Shown piece by piece: positions 25,482 to 34,354 of a stretch of 64,000 nt of DNA (position 1 is the first letter of the stretch; each line of letters starts with the position of its first letter). The stretch covers positions 124,001-188,000 of the forward strand of contig CAWDDG010000009.1 of the NCBI GenBank assembly GCA_963801065.1, in the 5' to 3' direction. This DNA is from CAWDDG01 sp963801065. Its GTDB lineage: Bacteria > Actinomycetota > Actinomycetes > Jiangellales > Jiangellaceae. Under the pieces are notes generated by a model. It was given only the letters and a program-made list of their open reading frames with translations. It made no database searches and had not been told where the DNA came from. The position numbers and the translations under genes were made by a program.

Positions 25482-26780
25482 ATGACCGAGCCGGGCCGCC
25501 GCAGTGGCGACTCCCAGTGGCGCGCGCCCTTGGCCTCCGGTCCGTTGGACGCCGTCGTCGAGATACCCGGCTCGAAGTCTCTGACCAACCGCGCGCTCGT
25601 GCTGGCCGCGCTGGCCGAGGCACGCAGCGTCGTCCGGCGGCCGCTGAGGGCTCGGGACACGCTGCTCATGGTCGACGCGCTGCGGGCCCTCGGCACCACC
25701 GTCGAGGACGATCGCGACGACTGGCGCGTCACACCGGCCCGGCTGGCGGGACCGGCATCCGTCGACTGCGGCCTCGCCGGCACGGTCATGCGGTTCGTGC
25801 CGCCCGTCGCTGCGATGGCGATCGGCGAGGTCCGCTTCGATGGCGACCCGCGCTCCCGTGAGCGCCCTATGGGCGTCGTGCTGGACGCCCTGCGTGCCAT
25901 CGGCGCGGACGTCGACGACAGCGGCCGCGGCGTCCTGCCGTTCGTCATCCACGGCACCGGCAGGTTGGCCGGCGGTGCCGTCACGATCGACTCGTCGGCC
26001 TCCTCGCAGTTCGTCAGCGGTCTGCTGCTGGCCGGTGCGCGGTACGAGAAGGGGCTCACGGTGCACCACGACGGCAAGCCTGTCCCGTCGCGGCCACACA
26101 TCGACATGACGGTCGCGATGCTGCGGGACGCCGCCGTGGACGTCGACGACGCCGAGCCCAACACCTGGCGCGTTGAGCCGGGGCCGATCGGTGGCCTGGA
26201 CATCGTGATCGAGCCGGACCTGTCCAACGCGGCGCCGTTCCTCGCCGCCGCCCTGGTCGCCGGTGGCAAGGTGCGGATTCCTGCCTGGCCTACCCGCACA
26301 GTGCAGGCGGGCGGTCGGCTGCTCGAGCTGCTGACGTGGTTGGGCGGCTCGTGCCGCCTCGACCGACACGGCCTCCTGGTGCGAGGCACCGGCGGGGTCG
26401 CCGGCATCGACGCGGACCTGCACGAGGTGGGCGAGCTGACCCCCGTCCTGGCCGCAATCGCCGCGCTCGCGGACTCCCCCTCGCACCTGCGCGGCGTCGC
26501 GCACCTGCGCGGGCACGAGACCGACCGGCTGGCCGCGCTGGCCGCCGAGCTGAACAACCTCGGCGGCGACGTCGTCGAGACCGAGGACGGGCTCGTCATC
26601 CGGCCCCGAACGCTGCGCGGCGGCGTCTTCCACACCTACGCAGACCACCGGATGGCCCAGGCGGGTGCCTTGCTGGGGCTGGCGGTAGCCGGCGTCGATG
26701 TCGAGGATGTCGCGACGACTGCCAAGACGCTGCCCGACTTCGCCCGCGTGTGGGCGCGCATGCTCGGTGCCCACGCGTGA
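25482..26780 (+). CDS. aroA: 3-phosphoshikimate 1-carboxyvinyltransferase (EPSP synthase)
   Basis: A 432-residue shikimate-pathway enzyme that adds the enolpyruvyl group of PEP to shikimate-3-phosphate. IPGSKSLTNRALVLAAL is the first substrate site, CGLAGTVMRFVPPVAA the LAGTVMRF-type PEP/S3P site, GDPRSRERPMG and SSASSQFVSGLLL follow, and FHTYADHRMAQAGALL is the C-terminal site. Length is normal. The TGA overlaps the GTG of rsgA by 4 nt (GTGA), so aroA-rsgA is an operon, as in mycobacteria. Confidence 0.95.
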   Translation: MTEPGRRSGDSQWRAPLASGPLDAVVEIPGSKSLTNRALVLAALAEARSVVRRPLRARDTLLMVDALRALGTTVEDDRDDWRVTPARLAGPASVDCGLAGTVMRFVPPVAAMAIGEVRFDGDPRSRERPMGVVLDALRAIGADVDDSGRGVLPFVIHGTGRLAGGAVTIDSSASSQFVSGLLLAGARYEKGLTVHHDGKPVPSRPHIDMTVAMLRDAAVDVDDAEPNTWRVEPGPIGGLDIVIEPDLSNAAPFLAAALVAGGKVRIPAWPTRTVQAGGRLLELLTWLGGSCRLDRHGLLVRGTGGVAGIDADLHEVGELTPVLAAIAALADSPSHLRGVAHLRGHETDRLAALAAELNNLGGDVVETEDGLVIRPRTLRGGVFHTYADHRMAQAGALLGLAVAGVDVEDVATTAKTLPDFARVWARMLGAHA

Positions 26781-27787
26781 ACCGGGGTGGCGGGCGCCCT
26801 TCCCGGACGTACGACGAGAGCGACGTGCGAGTCCGCCCCGGGCGGGGCTCGCGGCCCCGGAGCAAGCTCCGCCCGACCCATGTCGATGCGGTGCCCGGGA
26901 TCGTCGTCGCGGTCGACCGAGGACGCTACACCTGCTTGTCCGGTGCGGCCGAGCAGGTCGTGACGGCCATGCGGGCGCGCGAGCTGGGCCGCAAGTCCGT
27001 CGTCGTCGGCGACCGGGTGGGCATCGTGGGCGACGTGTCCGGGCGCGAAGGCAGCCTGGCCCGGATCGTCCGGGTCGAGAAGCGCATGACCGTGCTCCGC
27101 CGGACGGCCGACGACGACGATCCGGTGGAGCGTGTCGTCGTCGCCAATGCAGACCAGATGGTGATCGTCACCGCCCTGGCCGACCCGGAACCGCGCCCCC
27201 GGTTGGTGGACCGGTGCCTGGTAGCCGCGTTCGACGCCGGGCTGGCACCGCTCCTGTGCCTGACCAAGACCGACCTCGCCGACCCGTCCGCCCTGCTGGC
27301 GACGTACGCACCGCTGGGTGTTCCGGCTGTCGTCAGCGGCCTCGACGAAGACCTGTCGCCACTGAGGGAACGGCTCGCGGACCGATGGAGCGTGCTGGTC
27401 GGACATTCCGGCGTCGGCAAGTCGACGCTGGTCAACGAGTTGGTGCCAGGCGCCGAGCGGGCGACGGGTCATGTCAACGTGGTCACTGGCCGCGGGCGTC
27501 ACACGTCTGCCAGCGCGGTCGCGCTGCGCCTGCCCGAGGGAGGCTGGGTGATCGACACGCCGGGCATCCGCTCGTTCGGGCTGGCGCACGTCGACCCACG
27601 ACAGCTGGTCCATGCATTCCCCGACCTCGACGCCGAGACGGCCGACTGCCCGCGCGGCTGTACCCACGGCGCGTCCGAGCCCGAGTGCGCGCTCGACGAC
27701 GCCGTGGCCGACGGCCGCCTCGACCGCGCCCGCGTCGATTCGTTCCGCCGCCTCCTGGCCAGCCGGGACCGTCAAGCAGGCGACTGA
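26777..27787 (+). CDS. rsgA: Ribosome small-subunit-dependent GTPase A
   Basis: A 336-residue circularly permuted GTPase that acts in late 30S maturation. After an OB-fold (VPGIVVAVDRGRYTC) come the permuted motifs: G4 CLTKTDLADP, G1 GHSGVGKSTLVNEL, and G3 IDTPGIRSF. The C-terminal zinc site is CPRGCTHGASEPEC. The start GTG at 26777 overlaps the aroA stop. The N-terminus is extended by a basic, Arg/Gly-rich segment of about 30 residues, usual in actinobacteria. Confidence 0.95.
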   Translation: MNRGGGRPSRTYDESDVRVRPGRGSRPRSKLRPTHVDAVPGIVVAVDRGRYTCLSGAAEQVVTAMRARELGRKSVVVGDRVGIVGDVSGREGSLARIVRVEKRMTVLRRTADDDDPVERVVVANADQMVIVTALADPEPRPRLVDRCLVAAFDAGLAPLLCLTKTDLADPSALLATYAPLGVPAVVSGLDEDLSPLRERLADRWSVLVGHSGVGKSTLVNELVPGAERATGHVNVVTGRGRHTSASAVALRLPEGGWVIDTPGIRSFGLAHVDPRQLVHAFPDLDAETADCPRGCTHGASEPECALDDAVADGRLDRARVDSFRRLLASRDRQAGD

Positions 27788-27902
27788 CGGCGGGCGCTTC
27801 GTCTGGTACGGGTGACGCCAATGCCAGCTGTTGGCGCGCGCGACACCGGTTTCCGCGAACCCCGGCACCGCCCAAGCCGCGCCAGGGATACCGCCGGCGA
27901 CG

Positions 27903-28361
27903 TCAACCAGTCGGGTTCCACGCCGCCTCGGAGCCGAGGTGGCCGGTGAGCACGACCAGGACGAGCGAGGCGATGGCGGCCACGCTGGCGAGCGCGGCGA
28001 TCGCGGTGACCTGCCTCGCGGGACGTCCCGACCGATACGCGAGCATCAGCACCAGGTTGAGGACGGCCATGGCGCCCACGGCCCAGATGACGCGCTCCCC
28101 CATCGCCTGGTGCTCGTTCACCTTCTCCGCCACCGGCCCACCCAGGCCGAGCGACTCCTCGAGGTTCTTGCCGGCACGCGTCGCCACCGGCACGGCGCCG
28201 AAGGAGATCGCCGACGCGGCGACGACGAGCCAGCCGTATGCGCCTCGCCAGCGCGGCACCAACGTGATCACGACGGTCCCGAGGGCAGCTAAGGGCACCA
28301 GGACGACGACCGCATGGACGACCAGCGGGTGCAGGGGGATGCCGAAGACGGTTTCAGGCAC
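27903..28361 (-). CDS. DUF2231 membrane protein
   Basis: A 152-residue membrane protein. FGIPLHPLVVHAVVVLVPLA is the DUF2231 signature with conserved His residues, followed by three more helices (WLVVAASAISFGAVPVA, VIWAVGAMAVLNLVLMLA, IASLVLVVLTGHLGSEAAW). The paired His in helix 1 and the late GHLG suggest metal or heme coordination, but no function is proven. The GTG at 28361 has AAGGAG 6 nt upstream. Confidence 0.8.
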   Translation of the reverse strand: MPETVFGIPLHPLVVHAVVVLVPLAALGTVVITLVPRWRGAYGWLVVAASAISFGAVPVATRAGKNLEESLGLGGPVAEKVNEHQAMGERVIWAVGAMAVLNLVLMLAYRSGRPARQVTAIAALASVAAIASLVLVVLTGHLGSEAAWNPTG

Positions 28362-28488
28362 GGCAACTCCTTCTCGACGGGCGGGCCACCATGCGCGGGC
28401 CGGTGTCCCGCTCGGGAGGGGAAGACCGCACTCATCTTTCCGCACGTGTGATCGGCGTGCGCGGTTCGACGCGCTAGGTTGACCGGTC

Positions 28489-29272
28489 GTGGGATACGAC
28501 GACGACCTCCGGTTCGCGCATGTCCTCGCCGACGACGCCGATGCCCAGACGATGCAGCGGTTCCGCGCGCGTGACCTGCGGGTCGAGATGAAGGCCGACG
28601 CGTCTCCCGTCACCGACGCGGACCGGGTCACGGAAGAGGCGATCCGCCGCACGCTCTCACGGGCCCGGCCTCGCGACGCCGTTCCTCGGCGAGGAGCTCG
28701 GAGCGGACGGCTGGGGCGCGCGCCGGTGGGTCGTCGACCCGATCGACGGCACGAGCAACTACCTGCGCGGCGTGCCGGTCTGGGCGACCCTGATCGCGCT
28801 CATGGTCGACGACGACGTCATGGCCGGCGTCGTGTCGGCTCCGGCGCTGGGCCGCCGGTGGTGGGCCGCCCGCGGCACGGGAGCCTGGACGGGCAAGTCC
28901 CTCGCTGCAGCCAGCCGCTGCCGCGTGTCCGACGTCGACAAGCTGGCCGAGGCGTCGCTGTCGTACTCGTCGCTGACCGGCTGGGAGGAGGTCGGGCGGC
29001 TCGACGGGTTCCTGAACCTCACGCGCGCCTGCTGGCGAACGCGTGCCTTCGGTGACTTCTGGTCTTACATGCTGCTGGCGGACGGAGCCGTCGACATCGC
29101 CAGCGAGCCGGAGTTGGCCCTGCACGACATGGCGGCGCCGGCTGTGATCGTCGACGAGGCGGGCGGTCGCTTCACCGACCTGACCGGGAAGCCCGGCCCG
29201 CTCGGCGGGGACGCGCTGGCGACCAACGGCCGCCTCCACGATGACGTGCTCGCCCTGATCGGCGACTTCTAG
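28489..29272 (+). pseudogene. hisN: Histidinol-phosphatase (inositol-monophosphatase type), single-base frameshift
   Basis: Two frames give one IMPase-fold histidinol phosphatase of about 260 residues. Frame 1 (GTG 28489 to about 28680) has DDLRFAHVLADDADAQTM and MKADASPVTDADRVTEEAIR. Frame 2 resumes with LGEELGADG, then RRWVVDPIDGTSNYLRGVP (metal site DPIDGT) and runs to 29272 (ending VLALIGDF), including the second metal Asp in ELALHDMAAP. One surplus base near 28682 (GCCGTTCCTCGGCGAG) breaks the frame. All catalytic residues are otherwise intact. HisN is needed for histidine synthesis in actinobacteria, so a sequencing error is quite possible. It overlaps the convergent AI-2E gene by 4 bp. 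Confidence 0.8.
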
Positions 29273-30507
29273 ACGCGTTCGGGTTCAGGTCCGTCAGACG
29301 TGCTCGCCAGATAGGTCAGGACGGTGTTCGCGACGGCGACCAGCGGGACGGCGACGACCGCCCCGATGATGCCCGCGGTGTACGCACCCGCCGCCACGGC
29401 GATCACGACGGCAAGCGGGTGCACCCGCACCAACCGGCCGAGGACGAACGGCTGGAACACATGGCCCTCGAGTTGCTGGATCGCGATGATCCCTAGCAGC
29501 ACGATCAGTGCCGTCACGACACCGTTGATGACGAGCGCGACCAGAACGGCGATTGCTCCCGTCACGAATGCACCGACCAGCGGAACGAAAGCGCCGAAGA
29601 AGACCAGCACGCCCAGCGGTAGGGCCAGCGGCACGCCGAGGACAAGTAACAAGATCGTGATCAAGGCCCCGTCGAACAATGCGACAAGCAGCGTTCCACG
29701 GACGTACTGGGTCAGCGTCCGCCAGGCGAGCTGCCCCGCGCCGTCGGCCCGGGCCCGGGAGACGCGCGGCAACAGCCGGATCAGCCAGGCCCAGATCCGG
29801 TCGCCGTCGTAGAGGAAGAAGATCAGCGTGAACAGGGCCAGCACGATGCCGGTGACGACCTCGAGCGCCAGCGTGGCCGTGGAGACGGCGCCCGCCGTGA
29901 TCGCATCCTGGTTCTGGCCGACCTCATCGACGGCGCGTTGGACCCACTCCTGCAACTGGCTCTCGCTGAGGTTGAAAGGCGGCCCTGCCAGCCAGTCCTC
30001 GATCGACGCCAGCCCTTCCTCGGCCCGATCGACGACCTCCCCGAACTGGTCGCCCACGGCCCGGCCAACGATCGTCAGCGACCCTGCGACCACGAGAACG
30101 AACGCGACGAAGACCACGACCGCCGACGCCGCTCGACCCCAGCCCAGCGCCCGAAGTCGCCGCACCGGCGTGTGCAGCAGGGCCGCCAACAGCGTCGCCG
30201 CCGCGATCGGGAAGACGACGACGCGCATCTCCCACGCGATCCAACCGACCAGGGCTAGTGCGGCCACGATCACCAGCAGCCGCCACGCCCAGTCCGCGGC
30301 GGCGCGCACGCGGTACGGAACCGGGTGGGCCTGGTCCGCTTCGTGCCGACGCGGCTCGGACTCCACGACGACCCGGACCGGACCGGCCTGCGCGTCCGCA
30401 TCAGCCGAGGCCGGCAGTTCGAGGTCCGACTCTGCCTCGAGCACCTCCCGGCGGTGCGCAAGCCGCTCGCGCATCGCCTCGACCCGGCGGCTCACCCCGC
30501 GTGGCAT
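29269..30507 (-). CDS. AI-2E family transporter
   Basis: A 412-residue inner-membrane protein. A polar N-terminal region of about 70 residues precedes eight hydrophobic stretches typical of the family, including LLVIVAALALVGWIAWEM, AASAVVVFVAFVLVVAG, TGIVLALFTLIFFLYDGD (the FFLYDGD motif), GVLVFFGAFVPLVGAF and IAIQQLEGHVFQPFVLGR. Members export small molecules or act as Na+/H+ antiporters. ATG 30507 is used; ATG 30474 is possible. The frame is open further upstream but that part reads as antisense. Confidence 0.85.
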   Translation of the reverse strand: MPRGVSRRVEAMRERLAHRREVLEAESDLELPASADADAQAGPVRVVVESEPRRHEADQAHPVPYRVRAAADWAWRLLVIVAALALVGWIAWEMRVVVFPIAAATLLAALLHTPVRRLRALGWGRAASAVVVFVAFVLVVAGSLTIVGRAVGDQFGEVVDRAEEGLASIEDWLAGPPFNLSESQLQEWVQRAVDEVGQNQDAITAGAVSTATLALEVVTGIVLALFTLIFFLYDGDRIWAWLIRLLPRVSRARADGAGQLAWRTLTQYVRGTLLVALFDGALITILLLVLGVPLALPLGVLVFFGAFVPLVGAFVTGAIAVLVALVINGVVTALIVLLGIIAIQQLEGHVFQPFVLGRLVRVHPLAVVIAVAAGAYTAGIIGAVVAVPLVAVANTVLTYLASTSDGPEPERV

Positions 30508-30614
30508 CCGTCCCGGCACGGCGTCAGCCTCGCACAGTGCGGGCAGCCCGCGGCGAGGGCGGGCCCGCGTCATGAAAGCCGCCGATACCCGTCTAACACC
30601 TCGACGGGAGCACA

Positions 30615-31448
30615 GTGACGGGGAATGGGATGAGCAAGGGCGGTGGCCGCCGCGTCGCGGGCACGACGCTGCGCGCGACCTGGCTCGGTCGCACGCTGGA
30701 CGCGGGCTGGCCGGATCCGGTCGGCTGGCGGACGCCCGGCGTCGACGCCGTCGTCGCGGCCATGATCGGCCCCGGCCGGTCGACCGACACGCTCGAGAAT
30801 GCGTTGCGCCGCCTTGCCTGGGAGCGCGCGGCGGACGACCTCGGTCTCGACGCCGCCGTGGCGGACCTCGACGCGCTGTGGGCGGTCCTCGAGTCGAGTG
30901 AGCTCGCGCCAGTGCCGCGCCGTCAGGCGAGGAGCTGGCTGGTCGACGGGTGGGTGGACGCTGTCGCCGCCGAACGCGGCACGCCGTGCATCGATCCGCT
31001 GTCCGGCCTGCACACGACCGGCTACCTCGTCGGCCGGATCCGCGAGCTCGACCACGCACACGGTAATGAACCCATGCCGCTCGTCCTGCTGGCGGTCCGA
31101 TGGCACGAGCCGCGCGGGCCGTGGTCGCGGATCGCGGTGATCGTCACGGCTGCGAGAGCACTGCGCGAGCTGGTCAGGCCCGTGGCTACGCTCGGCCAGG
31201 ACGGCACGCACACCGCGCACGCACTGGTTCCTGACGACGCCCGCGCCCGGCTCGAGCGCAGCGCCCTTGCCGTACGGTGCGCCGAGGCGCCGCTGGCGGG
31301 CTCGGGTGCCTGCGTGGACCTGGTCCCGGTTCCCGACGACCGCGACCTCGTCCCGACCCTTTTGCGACGGTTGCGCGTCGCGCCGCCGGATCGAGTCGAA
31401 TGCCGGACAACTGGTGATCGGCAGGACGGTTCCGAGACCGTAGACTGA
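30615..31448 (+). CDS. Uncharacterised protein with degenerate GGDEF-like segment
   Basis: A 277-residue soluble protein. The central DPLSGLHTTGYLVGRIREL strongly resembles the first strand and helix of diguanylate cyclases (DPLTGLxNRRxFxxxL). The downstream part shows no GGDEF signature, so any cyclase activity is doubtful. The N-terminal half is helical (ENALRRLAWERAADDLGL). GTG 30615 or ATG 30630 may start it. It ends 37 bp before the ECF sigma gene and likely forms an operon with it, perhaps as a regulatory partner. Confidence 0.55.
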   Translation: MTGNGMSKGGGRRVAGTTLRATWLGRTLDAGWPDPVGWRTPGVDAVVAAMIGPGRSTDTLENALRRLAWERAADDLGLDAAVADLDALWAVLESSELAPVPRRQARSWLVDGWVDAVAAERGTPCIDPLSGLHTTGYLVGRIRELDHAHGNEPMPLVLLAVRWHEPRGPWSRIAVIVTAARALRELVRPVATLGQDGTHTAHALVPDDARARLERSALAVRCAEAPLAGSGACVDLVPVPDDRDLVPTLLRRLRVAPPDRVECRTTGDRQDGSETVD

Positions 31449-31485
31449 CGCCGCTCGGGCTGGGGATGACGAGGGGCGGACGGTC

Positions 31486-32841
31486 GTGACCACACCTGCG
31501 GCGCCGTTGACGGACGCCGATCTCATCGCTCGGACGCGTGGCGGGGACATGTCGTCGTACGACGCGCTCTACCGCCGCCACGTCGACGACGCACGCCGGG
31601 TCGCGCGGATCGTCACCGACAACTCCGACGAGGCCGACGACGTCGTCGCCGAGGCGTTCACCCGAGTGCTCTCCCGCCTGCAGGGCGGAGGAGGGCCCGA
31701 CGAGGAGCTCTCCCCGTACCTGCGCACCGTCGTGCGGCGGCTGGCGATCGACCGGTACCGGGCGACGCGCCGCGACGGCCTGCCGGCCGACCCAGCTGTC
31801 CTGGAGGTACTCCCCGGACCCGACGACCCGATGGCCCGCGCGACCGACCGCGAGATGGTCCGGCAGGCCTTCGAGACGCTGCCCGAGCGCTGGCAGCGGG
31901 TGCTCTGGCACACCGAGATCGAGGGTCGCTCGCCGGCCACGTTGGCGGCGGCGCTCGGCGCCACGCCCAACGCGGTGGCGGCGCTCGCGTACCGCGCGCG
32001 CGAGGGGCTGCGGCAGGCCTACCTGTCGGTGCACCTGTCGTCTTCGATCCCGGACGAGTGCCGGCCGTACGTGCCCAAGCTCGCCGCGTACGTTCGCGGG
32101 ACGCTCACGGAGAGCGACGACCGTTGGGTGGCCGCGCACCTGGATGTCTGCGACCGCTGCCGCGAGCGGCGCGACGAGCTCCTGCTGCTCGTGGCCGACC
32201 TGCGTAGCGTCCTCTGGCCGGCACTGCTCGCGCCCGTCGCCGTCGTGGGCGGTGGCGGGGTGGCAGCTGCCGCCGCGGGTGCCGCTACCGGCATCGTGGG
32301 TGCGGTCTCGGGTGCGGTCTCGGGTGCGGTCTCGGGTGCGGCCGGCGCGGCCACCGGGATCGCCCGGTGGTGGGCGAGGATCCCCTGGCCGACATCGGCG
32401 GGCGAGGTGGCCGCCTCGTCGGTCACTGTCGCTGCGGCCGCTGCCGTTGTCGCCGCATCGATCGCCATCGGCAACTCCGACGGCCAGCCGCGCGAACAGC
32501 CCATCGCGGCACCGTCCGCGCAGAGCACGTCGCAACCGCGTTCGGCATCGCCGAGCCCCACGCCGACGCCGGTCGTCACCCCGACACCGACACCGCAGGC
32601 CTCCGACCCGCCGTCTCCGTCACCGGCGGTGTCCGTGCCGCCACCCGAACCCGAGCCCTCGCAGCTCGGGGTCGCCGTCACCCCCGCGCCGGAGTCGGGG
32701 CCGACGAAGCCCCCGAAGCCGACCGCCGAGCCCAAGAAGCCAAAGCAACTCAAGCATCCGCCCCGTCCCACACCCCTGCCTGCTCCTGCGCACCCGCCGT
32801 GGTTCTGGTGCCAGCTGTACCCGTGGTGGGACGGGTGCTGA
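31486..32841 (+). CDS. ECF sigma factor with fused zinc-finger anti-sigma-like domain, membrane segments and Pro-rich tail
   Basis: A 451-residue protein. Residues 1-185 are an ECF sigma factor: region 2 with DEADDVVAEAFTRVLSRL and PYLRTVVRRLAIDRYR, region 4 with LPERWQRVLWHTEIEGRS and LAAALGATPNAVAALAYRAR. Residues 205-235 carry a ZAS/zf-HC2-like motif HLDVCDRCRERR (His218, Cys222, Cys225). Two hydrophobic segments follow (about 245-285 and 308-330), then a Pro/Thr/Ser-rich external-type stretch (about 350-440) ending in an aromatic cap WFWCQLYPWWDGC. Sigma and anti-sigma functions thus appear fused and membrane-tethered, so release may need proteolysis. Confidence 0.85.
   Translation: MTTPAAPLTDADLIARTRGGDMSSYDALYRRHVDDARRVARIVTDNSDEADDVVAEAFTRVLSRLQGGGGPDEELSPYLRTVVRRLAIDRYRATRRDGLPADPAVLEVLPGPDDPMARATDREMVRQAFETLPERWQRVLWHTEIEGRSPATLAAALGATPNAVAALAYRAREGLRQAYLSVHLSSSIPDECRPYVPKLAAYVRGTLTESDDRWVAAHLDVCDRCRERRDELLLLVADLRSVLWPALLAPVAVVGGGGVAAAAAGAATGIVGAVSGAVSGAVSGAAGAATGIARWWARIPWPTSAGEVAASSVTVAAAAAVVAASIAIGNSDGQPREQPIAAPSAQSTSQPRSASPSPTPTPVVTPTPTPQASDPPSPSPAVSVPPPEPEPSQLGVAVTPAPESGPTKPPKPTAEPKKPKQLKHPPRPTPLPAPAHPPWFWCQLYPWWDGC
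32299..32342 (+). repeat. 12-bp tandem repeat inside the ECF sigma gene
   Basis: GGTGCGGTCTCG is repeated three times in full (32299-32334) plus a partial copy. It encodes (GAVS)3-GAA in the hydrophobic segment after the zinc finger. The length is a multiple of 3, so copy-number change would lengthen the helix by 4 residues without a frameshift. Confidence 0.8.
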
Positions 32842-33040
32842 GGGTGTACTGGAACAGGGCGTGCCCTCCCCCGGTCGGCTGAGGTACTGTCGGCCGTCCG
32901 GACGGAAATGTCGTGAAGAACGCTCCCCTCGCTGCGTCATGGACCAGTCTCGGGCGTGTCTGGTACGGCATACGGGGTGTCCTGGGTGGTGCCTCGGGTC
33001 TGTCTGCAGGGGCGTCGAGGCAACAGGGGGAACGAACCGC

Positions 33041-33310
33041 ATGACCGTCCTGACCGATTCGTTGGTCGACTTTGCATTCCGTCCGACTGAAAGCTGGCGT
33101 GCACTGGCCGCCTGCCAGGGCATGGACACAGACCTCTTCTATCCGGAGGGGCGGGGTCGTGCCCTCCGACTCGGCGAGGACATCGCAAAGCAGGTCTGCG
33201 CCGACTGCCCGGTGGCCCGCGAGTGCCGTCAGTCCGCCACAGAGCACCACGAGCGGTACGGCATCTGGGGCGGACTCACCGAGGGCGAGCGCGGCTGGTC
33301 CCGCCGCTGA
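33041..33310 (+). CDS. WhiB-family iron-sulfur transcriptional regulator (second paralogue)
   Basis: An 89-residue Wbl protein: Cys25, Cys53, Cys56 and Cys62 form the cluster site (CQGMDTDLFYPEG; VCADCPVARECRQ), followed by GIWGGLTEGERGW and a very short basic tail. The shortened C-terminus (SRR) gives less DNA-binding surface than in WhiB1. The ATG at 33041 begins MTVLTDSLVDFAFRP. The preceding 200 bp hold no gene. Confidence 0.88.
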   Translation: MTVLTDSLVDFAFRPTESWRALAACQGMDTDLFYPEGRGRALRLGEDIAKQVCADCPVARECRQSATEHHERYGIWGGLTEGERGWSRR

Positions 33311-33374
33311 CCATGGCGGGCGCGGCGCGACCCGAACTGACCCGAACTGCGTTCATCGACATGTCATTTGGTAG

Positions 33375-33623
33375 TCCGCATACGGCGGCAGCGCCGCGGC
33401 GATCGCCAACCACTGCGCGGCCATGCCCAGCCTGCACGGGGGCTGGGCCCTGCTCATCGCCGTGGTCGTGCTACGGACGGCGACCGGCCCAATCCGATGG
33501 GTCGCGCTCGCCCACGCGACGCTCACATTTCTCGTCGTGGTGGTCACTGCCAACCACTGGTGGGTCGACGGGCTGGTCGCAGCCGCGCTCCTCGGCGCCG
33601 CACTACTGCTGCATCCGAGGTAG
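33375..33623 (+). pseudogene. PAP2-superfamily phosphatase, 5'-truncated remnant
   Basis: Only the C-terminal part of a PAP2-family membrane phosphatase remains. YGGSAAAIANHCAAMPSLH contains the conserved SLH motif, and VVVVTANHWWVDGLVAA contains the second catalytic His/Asp motif. An in-frame TAG at 33372 lies directly before it, and nothing upstream encodes the first catalytic motif. ATG 33423 could allow translation of a 66-residue piece, but it would lack half of the active site. Confidence 0.65.
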
Positions 33624-33703
33624 AACGTAGGCTTCTCGGCATTCGGACCGGGGTTCCGCTCCGCCTGAGGTGGGTGCGGCCCGGTCAGAGGTGGAGGTGA
33701 CCC

Positions 33704-33835
33704 GTGAGCAACCTCACCCCGAAATCGCGGAGCAGGATCTGGATGGCCGTCGTCATCCTGGCCGTACTGGCGATCATCGTCGTTCTCGCAGTCGCGTACG
33801 GAGGCGGGAGCGGCGGTGGCGGGGGCGGCTACTGA
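33704..33835 (+). CDS. Small single-pass membrane protein with Gly-rich tail
   Basis: A 43-residue peptide: VSNLTPKSRSRIW, a transmembrane helix MAVVILAVLAIIVVLAVAY, then GGGSGGGGGGY. GGAGGTGA is placed 5 nt before the GTG at 33704, a strong ribosome site. Too short for ordinary gene calls. No function known. Confidence 0.6.
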   Translation: MSNLTPKSRSRIWMAVVILAVLAIIVVLAVAYGGGSGGGGGGY

Positions 33836-33969
33836 GCGCTCCCGAGGCTCTACCGCCCACGCCGCGGCAGTAGCGGACGCCTGGTGACCGCAATCGCTAT
33901 AACGTCGTCCAGACGACGGCCCGCAGGGCCGTCGACCGTAGGGACCACCACACGAATGGACGACGCGTC

Positions 33970-34341
33970 ATGGATTGGAAGCTCGAACTGGTGACGGTTC
34001 CCGTCTCCGACGTCGACCGGGCGAAGACGTTCTACACCGAGCAGGCCGGCTTCAACGCCGACCACGATCACCGGGTCAGCGACGATGTTCGCTTCGTCCA
34101 GTTGACGCCGCCCGGGTCAGCCTGCTCGATCGCTCTGGGAACCGGGATCGTCGACACGCCGCCGGGCTCCCTGCGCGGCTTGCAGCTGGTCGTCCACGAC
34201 ATCCACGCCGCGCGAGCAGAGCTCCTCGAGCGTGGCGTTGAGGTCAGTGACGTCCAAGAGTTTCCCTGGGGTTCGTTCGTCTTCTTCAGCGACCCGGATG
34301 GCAACGGCTGGGCGGTACAGGCAATGCCTGGTCGCGGGTAG
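33970..34341 (+). CDS. VOC-family (glyoxalase-like) protein
   Basis: A 123-residue vicinal-oxygen-chelate protein with the paired beta-alpha-beta-beta-beta modules: LELVTVPVSDVDRAKTFYTE at the start and FSDPDGNGWAVQ at the end. Short VOC proteins of this kind act as isomerases, dioxygenases or antibiotic-binding proteins; the substrate is unknown. It starts a run of small metabolic genes (DHFR-like, ArsR, SRPBCC) often found together in actinomycetes. Confidence 0.85.
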   Translation: MDWKLELVTVPVSDVDRAKTFYTEQAGFNADHDHRVSDDVRFVQLTPPGSACSIALGTGIVDTPPGSLRGLQLVVHDIHAARAELLERGVEVSDVQEFPWGSFVFFSDPDGNGWAVQAMPGRG

Positions 34342-34354
34342 CGCGACCTGCTGG

